DNA of 64,000 bases from JALOLV01 sp046295175 (GTDB taxonomy: Bacteria; Bacteroidota; Bacteroidia; Cytophagales; Spirosomataceae), in contig JBKBNY010000008.1 in the NCBI GenBank assembly GCA_046295175.1, positions 226,100-290,099 of the forward strand. The letters are read 5' to 3'. Made by a program: the position numbers and the translations under genes. This document shows, in pieces, positions 58,229 to 64,000 of the stretch (within the stretch, counting starts at the first letter, position 1; every line of letters begins with the position of its first letter). The notes under the pieces were generated by a model, which saw only the letters and a program-made list of their open reading frames with translations, had not been told where the DNA came from and did not search any database.

Positions 58229-59464
58229 CTACGGAATTAAAAGCGATGAATCACCATAACTCAAGAATCGGAAGTCATTTTGTAGGGCAAAATCATAAAT
58301 TTTTTGCCAATCGTCGCCTACCAATGCCGCTACAAGCAGTATCAGGGTTGAATCTGGTTGGTGAAAATTGGTGATGATTCCTCTACAAATTCTGAATTTA
58401 TATCCCGGAAAAATAAAGATTTCGGTTTCGCCTACGAGCGTTTCGAGGTTTTGGGATTCCATGTAGTCGAGAATGGCCTGAGCCGCCTCTGCTATCGTTA
58501 CGGCTTTCGATTCGTTTTCGTAAGCGTAGAGTTTTTCGATGAAGAAGATTTCATCCCTCTGTATATCGGAGGAGTTTATAAGTTTTACTCCAAACCAATA
58601 CAAACTTTCGAGCGAACGCATAGAAGTTGTACCAACTGGGATAACAAATTGGTGGTTTTGGAGAAGATTCTGGATAAACGATTTACTAAACACAATCTGC
58701 TCGGAGTGCATATTATGCTCGATAACATTCGTAACCTTAATTGGCTGGAATGTACCCGCTCCTACGTGAAGCGTAATAAAATCGTGTTTGAGACCAGCAT
58801 TTGCCATATCGGCAAAGACATTCTCGGTAAAATGTAAACCTGCCGTCGGGGCGGCTACTGCTCCGTCGTGTTTTGAGTAAACAGTTTGGTAGGTTTCGTA
58901 GTCTTTTTCTTCGGTTTCGCGATTGAGGTATGGCGGAAGCGGAATCTGACCGTAATGACGGACGATTTCGGCAAAAGTACCTTGATTTTTAGGGTTATCC
59001 GAGATTTCTTGATTATTCGATTTCCATGAGAATTTTACGTAATTTTTATCAGAATCAACTAATTCGGCATTGAGCGTTAGAGCCCAATCTTGAATCTCGA
59101 ATTTAGAACTCAAAACCTCGCCTTTCCATTTCTTTTTATTGCCAATCATGCAAGCCCACGTGCAGGTATCGGTGGTTTCCATTACTTGCGAAATAACGGT
59201 AGTTGGCTCGACAGGATTCAGCAAAAATATCTCGATAATTGCTCCCGTAGATTTCTGAAAAAACAAACGGGCGGGAATCACCTTGGTATTATTGAAAACC
59301 AAAAATGAATTTTTGGGCAAATGTTGAGCTAAATTGTAGAATCTCGATTCTGAGATTTCGCCGTCTTTATATAATAGTAATTTAGAAGAATCTCGTGGCT
59401 CGACCGGAAAACGAGCGATTCTTTCATCGGGTAATTCGTAGGTATATTTTTGTAAGTCTATCAT
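58229..59464 (-). CDS. queA: tRNA preQ1(34) S-adenosylmethionine ribosyltransferase-isomerase QueA
   Basis: 411 residues. Typical motifs are YELPDERIARFPVEPRDSSKLL, FNNTKVIPARL, GQIPLPPYLNRE, YQTVYSKHDGAVAAPTAGLHFT and THHVGAGTFQP-like LHVGAGTFQPIK with EQIVFSK. It is longer than the E. coli enzyme (356), as often in Bacteroidota. It transfers ribose from SAM to preQ1 in tRNA, making epoxyqueuosine in queuosine biosynthesis. Confidence 0.95.
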   Translation of the reverse strand: MIDLQKYTYELPDERIARFPVEPRDSSKLLLYKDGEISESRFYNLAQHLPKNSFLVFNNTKVIPARLFFQKSTGAIIEIFLLNPVEPTTVISQVMETTDTCTWACMIGNKKKWKGEVLSSKFEIQDWALTLNAELVDSDKNYVKFSWKSNNQEISDNPKNQGTFAEIVRHYGQIPLPPYLNRETEEKDYETYQTVYSKHDGAVAAPTAGLHFTENVFADMANAGLKHDFITLHVGAGTFQPIKVTNVIEHNMHSEQIVFSKSFIQNLLQNHQFVIPVGTTSMRSLESLYWFGVKLINSSDIQRDEIFFIEKLYAYENESKAVTIAEAAQAILDYMESQNLETLVGETEIFIFPGYKFRICRGIITNFHQPDSTLILLVAALVGDDWQKIYDFALQNDFRFLSYGDSSLLIP

Positions 59465-59480
59465 TTAATTACGTTTTCAC

Positions 59481-59513
59481 AACTCTAAAAGGGTTTGGGT
59501 CCCTGTCAGAGTT
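59481..59513. repeat. Degenerate copy of the AACTCTGACAGG palindrome
   Basis: AACTCT...AGAGTT arms with GTCAGAG preserved on one side; same outer sequence and length as the perfect palindrome at 4034-4066. Confidence 0.5.
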
Positions 59514-59538
59514 CAAATAATTATCAAATCAAACTATC

Positions 59539-59571
59539 AAACCTTGGAGGTTTTTGAAACCTCCAAGGTTT
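59539..59571. repeat. 33-bp AAACCTTGGAGGTTT palindrome
   Basis: 15-bp perfect arms (AAACCTTGGAGGTTT and its complement) with a 3-nt loop in the divergent gap between queA and fusA. Another of the intergenic palindromes of this genome. Confidence 0.7.
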
Positions 59572-59663
59572 AGGGAAACGCAAATTTCAAACTTTTTCTT
59601 GATTAACCACTTGATTAATAAGCAATAACTATATCGTATATAACAAAAACCTTACATATTTTC

Positions 59664-59695
59664 TTTTGAAATACCGAATTATGTCTGTAATTTTG
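59664..59695 (+). promoter_or_regulatory. Promoter of fusA
   Basis: TTTTG (59664-59668), 19-nt spacer and TAATTTTG (59688-59695) then CA, a full match to TTTG-N19-TAnnTTTG. It gives a leader of about 115 nt. Confidence 0.75.
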
Positions 59696-59734
59696 CACCC
59701 CGAAACGGAATTTATTCGCTTCGATGGGCTTGTA

Positions 59735-59784
59735 GCTGTTAGCAAATGGTAATAATTTGGAACTAACCGCTAAGGGCTAACAGC
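59735..59784 (+). promoter_or_regulatory. Leader hairpin of fusA
   Basis: A 9-bp perfect stem GCTGTTAGC (59735-59743) and GCTAACAGC (59776-59784) with a 32-nt loop that can pair inside (GGT/ACC). It is within the untranslated leader, 29 bp before the ATG. A role in translation control is possible; it may also be a dispersed repeat. Confidence 0.45.
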
Positions 59785-59813
59785 AAAAAGAACAAAATAA
59801 TCATTTATTTAAA

Positions 59814-61904
59814 ATGGCTCGCGATTTAAGATTTACCAGAAACATTGGTATCGCTGCTCACATTGATGCAGGAAAAACAACGACTACCGAACGTATCCTT
59901 TATTATTCAGGTGTTAGCCACAAAATCGGTGAGGTACACGATGGTGCCGCAACGATGGACTGGATGGAACAAGAACAAGAACGTGGTATCACTATCACTT
60001 CGGCGGCAACAACCGTAAACTGGAAATATAGAGACCAAAATTATCACATCAACATCATTGACACCCCAGGTCACGTTGACTTTACCGTAGAGGTAAACCG
60101 CTCATTACGTGTATTGGATGGTTTGGTGTTTTTGTTTAGTGCAGTAGATGGTGTAGAGCCACAGTCAGAAACTAACTGGCGTTTGGCTAACAACTATAAC
60201 GTTGCTCGTTTGGGCTTCGTGAACAAAATGGACCGCTCAGGTGCCGATTTCTTGAACGTGTGTAAGCAAGTAAAAGAAATGTTGGGTAGCTACGCAGTAC
60301 CATTGCAATTGCCTATCGGTGCTGAAGACCAATTCAAAGGCGTGGTTGACTTAGTCAACTTCCGTGGTATGATTTGGAATGAGCATGACAAAGGTATGAC
60401 TTACGAAGTAGTGCCGATTCCGGATGATATGATGGAAGAAGCGAGAGAATACCGTGAGAAATTATTGGAAGCAGTAGCGGAATTCGACGAGTCTTTGATG
60501 GAGAAGTACTTTGAAGACCCAGAGTCTATCACCGAAGACGAAATCTTAGCGGCTCTTCGCGAGGCAACAATCGCGATGAAAATCGTTCCGATGCTTTGTG
60601 GTTCATCTTTCAAAAACAAAGGTGTACAAACAATGCTCGACCTTGTGATGGCTCTATTGCCTTCGCCAGTTGATAAAAAAGCGATTGTGGGTACAAACCC
60701 AGACACTGGTGCCGAAATCATTCGTCGCCCTACAGTAGAAGACCCATTTGCAGCTTTGGCGTTTAAAATCGCAACTGACCCTTACGTAGGTCGTTTGTGC
60801 TTTATCCGTGCTTACTCTGGTGTTTTAGAGTCTGGTTCTTATATCCTAAACAACCGTTCGGGTAACAAAGAGCGTATCTCTCGTATATTCCAAATGCACG
60901 CCAACAAACAAAACGCTATCGAGCGTTTGGAAGCTGGTGACATTGGTGCGGTAGTAGGCTTTAAAGATATTAAAACTGGTGATTCGCTTTCTGATGAGAA
61001 GAACCCAATCGTTCTTGAATCTATGGTATTCCCAGACCCAGTTATTGGTTATGCAATCGAGCCTAAGAAAACGGCTGACCAAGATAACTTCTCGAAAGCT
61101 ATCACTAAGCTTATCGAAGAAGACCCAACGCTTAAAGTTGAGTCTAACGAAGAGACTGGTCAGACAATCATCCGTGGTATGGGTGAGCTTCACCTCGAAA
61201 TCATTATCGACCGTATGCGTCGTGAGTTTAAGGTAGAAGTTAACCAAGGTGCTCCGCAGGTTGCATACAAAGAGACATTGACTAAGAACTTCGAACACCG
61301 TGAGGTTTACAAGAAGCAGTCGGGTGGTCGTGGTAAATTTGCCGATATCGTATTTGAAATCGGACCACGCGAAGACGGTAAAACTGGTCTTGAATTCGTA
61401 AACCAAATCGTGGGTGGTGCCATTCCTCGTGAATTTATCCCTGCGGTACAGAAAGGTTTCGACGAAGCTATGAAAAATGGTGCATTAGCGGGCTTCCCGA
61501 TTGATTCGATGAAAGTTCGTTTGTTCCACGGTTCGTACCACGATGTTGACTCAGATTCGCTTTCTTTCGAATTAGCAGCACGTATGGGCTTCAAAGAAGC
61601 TGCTCGTCAGGCTGGTCCGAAATTATTGGAACCAATCATGGCAGTAGAAGTAATCACTCCAGACGAGTACACTGGTCCTATCACAGGTGACTTAAACCGT
61701 CGTCGTGGTATGATGAAAGGTATGGATACTAAGGCTGGTTCGCAAGTTATCAAGGCTGATGTGCCATTGTCAGAGTTATTCGGTTACGTAACAGACTTAC
61801 GTACGATGTCTTCTGGCCGTGCGACAGCTAACTTGACGTTCTCGCACTACGATTTCGTACCTCAGAACATCGCTGATGGTGTGATTGCAGATAGCAAGAA
61901 GTAA
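59814..61904 (+). CDS. fusA: Elongation factor G
   Basis: 696 residues, full length. G1 is AHIDAGKTTTTERIL, G2 has RGITITSAA, G3 DTPGHVDF, G4 NKMDRSGAD; domains II-V follow, with GMGELHLEIIIDR and LRTMSSGRATANLTFSHYDFVP. EF-G catalyses ribosomal translocation. It is not beside rpsL, rpsG or tuf, which suggests a separate locus. It has a strong promoter and terminator. Confidence 0.97.
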   Translation: MARDLRFTRNIGIAAHIDAGKTTTTERILYYSGVSHKIGEVHDGAATMDWMEQEQERGITITSAATTVNWKYRDQNYHINIIDTPGHVDFTVEVNRSLRVLDGLVFLFSAVDGVEPQSETNWRLANNYNVARLGFVNKMDRSGADFLNVCKQVKEMLGSYAVPLQLPIGAEDQFKGVVDLVNFRGMIWNEHDKGMTYEVVPIPDDMMEEAREYREKLLEAVAEFDESLMEKYFEDPESITEDEILAALREATIAMKIVPMLCGSSFKNKGVQTMLDLVMALLPSPVDKKAIVGTNPDTGAEIIRRPTVEDPFAALAFKIATDPYVGRLCFIRAYSGVLESGSYILNNRSGNKERISRIFQMHANKQNAIERLEAGDIGAVVGFKDIKTGDSLSDEKNPIVLESMVFPDPVIGYAIEPKKTADQDNFSKAITKLIEEDPTLKVESNEETGQTIIRGMGELHLEIIIDRMRREFKVEVNQGAPQVAYKETLTKNFEHREVYKKQSGGRGKFADIVFEIGPREDGKTGLEFVNQIVGGAIPREFIPAVQKGFDEAMKNGALAGFPIDSMKVRLFHGSYHDVDSDSLSFELAARMGFKEAARQAGPKLLEPIMAVEVITPDEYTGPITGDLNRRRGMMKGMDTKAGSQVIKADVPLSELFGYVTDLRTMSSGRATANLTFSHYDFVPQNIADGVIADSKK

Positions 61905-61932
61905 TTTATATCTCATTTAGGGATAAAATATA

Positions 61933-61964
61933 AAACCCTCGTCTTCAAATGAAGACGAGGGTTT
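61933..61964. terminator. Terminator between convergent fusA and surface protein genes
   Basis: A 14-bp perfect stem AAACCCTCGTCTTC/GAAGACGAGGGTTT with a 4-nt loop; followed by GTTTTTT on the plus strand. It ends fusA, 28 bp after its stop, and may also serve the minus-strand gene. Confidence 0.9.
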
Positions 61965-61991
61965 GTTTTTTGATATTGTACAGGCTTTTAC

Positions 61992-64000
61992 TTAATTCTG
62001 GCAACCTTTAATTTCGGCTTTGAAAACCGTACCTGCATCGGCTGCGAATCCTGCATTTAGCTCAATTGCCTTGCCTGCTTGGTAGCTTACATTCGCTGGC
62101 GAAATCACCTTGTTGGTTGCTGTGATTTTCTGTGCTGCTGAGACTGTCGTCGTTCCAGTTGTGTAATTCGTTGTCAGCGTTCGGTTGGCTGGGATTATCG
62201 TCAATGCCCCCAAACTCGGACTACTCACTACCGTCGGGTTCGATGACGCTACTCGCAAGAAGTAGGTGCCACCCTCAACCGTATTCTGTGGTAACTGGCA
62301 AGTAACCGTTCCGGCACTCGTGCTGATGCCGATGGTCGTTGGGTTGCCGAAACTTCCCGTCGCATCCGATAACTGCACTTGGAATTGGTTACCTACATCG
62401 AATGTACCCACCGTCGTGAAACTCACATCTATTGCACTACCGCCGCAAACCGTCTGATTCGCCACTGTCGGCATCGAAATACTCGCACTATTGCCCGTTA
62501 TCGTGAAGGTCGTAGTTATTGGGCCGTAAACAATGCCACCCGCTCGGTTGTCTTGGGCATAACCTACCACAGTCATGGTGTAAGTGCCTGGTATCAGATT
62601 GCGTCCGAATACATTCAATCCAGAGTTATCAAACATCGCAAATGGTTCTACACTTTGCAGGATTGTCCAATTCATGTTCGGTCCAACTAAAGTCATATCC
62701 ACACTCTCAACCGTTAAAGTCGGACAAATCGGCACAGCCAATATCGACACATCAAATGGTACTTGCTGAATCGTCATTCCATCAGTAATCGAAAACAATG
62801 TTTGATACGGATTACCAGCCCTCACAAATTGATAATCAACGATTTGGGTACATGGGTCAACACCCGTGACGGTAACATTGGTTGTTGCTGTTGCTGTACA
62901 AACTCCATTCGATACCGAAACCGTATAAACTCCACTCATGGTGGCAATGGCATTGCTAATCGTCGGGTTCTGAGCTGTACTTGTGAATGAATTAGGACCA
63001 CTCCAATTATAGCTTGTTCCGCCCGAAGCATTCAGACTGATGGTCTGACCAACCGAATAAGGGCCAGTATTGCTCGCTGATGCGGTTGGTGGAGCGACAA
63101 TTGCTAAGCCATTGATGGTTGCACTGGCTGCGGAAATACAGCCGTTTACATTACAAGTGGCTGATATTGAATAAGTGCCAATTGCTGTTAAAGTTAAGCT
63201 TGTTCCCGATGCTCCATTCGACCAATTAACAGTTCCCGGACAACCCGAAGCTGTGAGGGTCAATGTATTTGGAGAACAAACAACCAATTGACTTGGTGGA
63301 GTGATAGTTGGGGCTTGGCTCTCGATAATCGTTACACTCGTTGTGGCGGTTACTCCACTACAGCCTCCACTTGCCGCTATCGTGTAGCTGACTGTATAGG
63401 TACCTGCTGTGCTGCTGTTCGGCGTGATTTGCCCCGTGGTGTTACTGATACTCAAACCCGCTGGACTTGAACTAAATGCTCCGCCACTGCTACCTACTAA
63501 ATTCACATTTACCGCATTTCCACTGCTACAGAATGGACTGCCTGCATAACTGATTGTTGCACTTGGGGCATTCGTAATCGTTACACTCGTCGTCGCAGTT
63601 ACTCCGCTACAACCTCCACTTGCCGCTATCGTATAACTGACTGTATAGGTACCTGCTGTACTGCTGCTTGGCGTTATCTGGCCCGTGGTGTTACTGATAC
63701 TCAAACCCGCTGGACTTGAACTAAACGCTCCGCCACTTGTACCTACTAAATTCACATTTACCGCATTTCCACTGCTGCAGAAGGGACTGCCTGTGTAGCT
63801 GATTGTTGCATTTGGTGAATTCGTTATCGTTACACTCGTCGTGGCTGTCACTCCACTACAACCTCCACTTGCTCCTATCGTGTAGCTGACGGTGTAGGTG
63901 CCCGCCGTGCTGCTGCTTGGCGTTATCTGGCCCGTGGTGTTACTGATACTCAAGCCCGCTGGACTTGAACTAAACGCTCCGCCACTGCTACCTACTAAAT
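61992..64000 (-). CDS. Repeat-rich surface protein, C-terminal part
   Basis: At least 669 codons, with the 5' part beyond the window; the apparent start at 63953 is an internal TTG and the frame stays open to 64000. From about 64000 to 63315 it has tandem 83-residue beta repeats (GTYTVSYTI, GCSGVTATTSVTI, SPFCSSGNAVNVNLVG), then Ig/PKD-like segments with NWSNGASGTSLTLTA and SYNWSGPNSF. The end, ISPANVSYQAGKAIELNAGFAADAGTVFKAEIKGCQN (split here only by its motifs), is a coat-hanger-stack-like tail with a terminal Gly-Cys, common on Cytophagales surface proteins. Probable adhesin. Confidence 0.82.
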   Translation of the reverse strand, partial: LVGSSGGAFSSSPAGLSISNTTGQITPSSSTAGTYTVSYTIGASGGCSGVTATTSVTITNSPNATISYTGSPFCSSGNAVNVNLVGTSGGAFSSSPAGLSISNTTGQITPSSSTAGTYTVSYTIAASGGCSGVTATTSVTITNAPSATISYAGSPFCSSGNAVNVNLVGSSGGAFSSSPAGLSISNTTGQITPNSSTAGTYTVSYTIAASGGCSGVTATTSVTIIESQAPTITPPSQLVVCSPNTLTLTASGCPGTVNWSNGASGTSLTLTAIGTYSISATCNVNGCISAASATINGLAIVAPPTASASNTGPYSVGQTISLNASGGTSYNWSGPNSFTSTAQNPTISNAIATMSGVYTVSVSNGVCTATATTNVTVTGVDPCTQIVDYQFVRAGNPYQTLFSITDGMTIQQVPFDVSILAVPICPTLTVESVDMTLVGPNMNWTILQSVEPFAMFDNSGLNVFGRNLIPGTYTMTVVGYAQDNRAGGIVYGPITTTFTITGNSASISMPTVANQTVCGGSAIDVSFTTVGTFDVGNQFQVQLSDATGSFGNPTTIGISTSAGTVTCQLPQNTVEGGTYFLRVASSNPTVVSSPSLGALTIIPANRTLTTNYTTGTTTVSAAQKITATNKVISPANVSYQAGKAIELNAGFAADAGTVFKAEIKGCQN
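63315..64000 (-). repeat. Tandem 249-bp repeats, continuing out of the window
   Basis: Equivalent positions recur at 63451, 63700 and 63949, exactly 249 bp (83 codons) apart, with few substitutions. The array extends beyond 64000, so total copy number is unknown. Confidence 0.88.

Noticed and set aside
63951..63953. TTG at 63953 as the start of the last gene
   Set aside because: The frame stays open to the window edge with the same repeat pattern, so the true start lies outside.

Overview
The window reads as chromosomal DNA of a Bacteroidota member, most likely of the order Cytophagales. This is inferred from the type IX secretion (T9SS) regulator PorX, three proteins with T9SS-type C-terminal sorting domains, a SusC/SusD pair, an ECF sigma/anti-sigma unit with DUF4097 proteins, and promoters of the Bacteroidota type (TAnnTTTG, sometimes with an upstream TTG/TTTG). 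No rRNA, CRISPR array, phage module or intact transposase gene is visible. Most of it looks like core genome, with palindromic repeats scattered between genes.

Layout. 0-2.2 kb: end of an iron-sulfur assembly operon (sufC, ridA, start of sufD) and a Uma2-type nuclease gene. 2.5-5.1 kb: two guanidino-group-modifying enzymes in tandem (arginine-deiminase-like, CtlX-like). 5.1-6.2 kb: an AT-rich orphan gene between inverted repeats and a free-standing T9SS-tail-like ORF. 6.4-9.9 kb: ECF sigma factor, HEAT-repeat anti-sigma-like membrane protein and two exported DUF4097 proteins. 10.2-16.6 kb: sterol-desaturase-family enzyme, a tRNA-Cys-like gene, then a probable operon of TonB-dependent receptor, DUF2490 protein, ChrA transporter and Rrf2 regulator. 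17-22 kb: AEC transporter, secreted nuclease, lipoprotein esterase, DUF4382 lipoprotein. 22-29.3 kb: signalling block with a CHASE3 histidine kinase, two receivers, RpoN, an NtrC-type activator and a REC-kinase hybrid. 29.4-35.2 kb: GNAT enzyme, TIGR02757 protein, a 51-residue membrane protein, LysM protein, KdsB and PorX. 35.2-42.2 kb: SusC-SusD-sodium symporter-variant metallophosphoesterase. 42.3-44.5 kb: arsenosugar-type genes. 44.7-53 kb: DUF952 protein, coiled-coil membrane protein, glycerol facilitator, two T9SS cargo proteins (one a 1325-residue metalloprotease). 53-62 kb: housekeeping genes tadA, GH3-like, LytTR, tyrS, queA, fusA. 62-64 kb: the 3' end of a repeat-rich surface protein that leaves the window.

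The most interesting element lies ahead of tyrS. A consensus promoter drives a 15-codon ORF with five Tyr codons (YYYAYY), followed by an intrinsic terminator and an upstream segment able to pair with the terminator's 5' arm. This has every part of a classical leader-peptide attenuator for tyrosyl-tRNA synthetase. Second is a probable nested insertion of two small palindromic elements at 24.57-25.0 kb. Third is a family of paired CCGTGNCACGG palindromes that lie downstream of stop codons.
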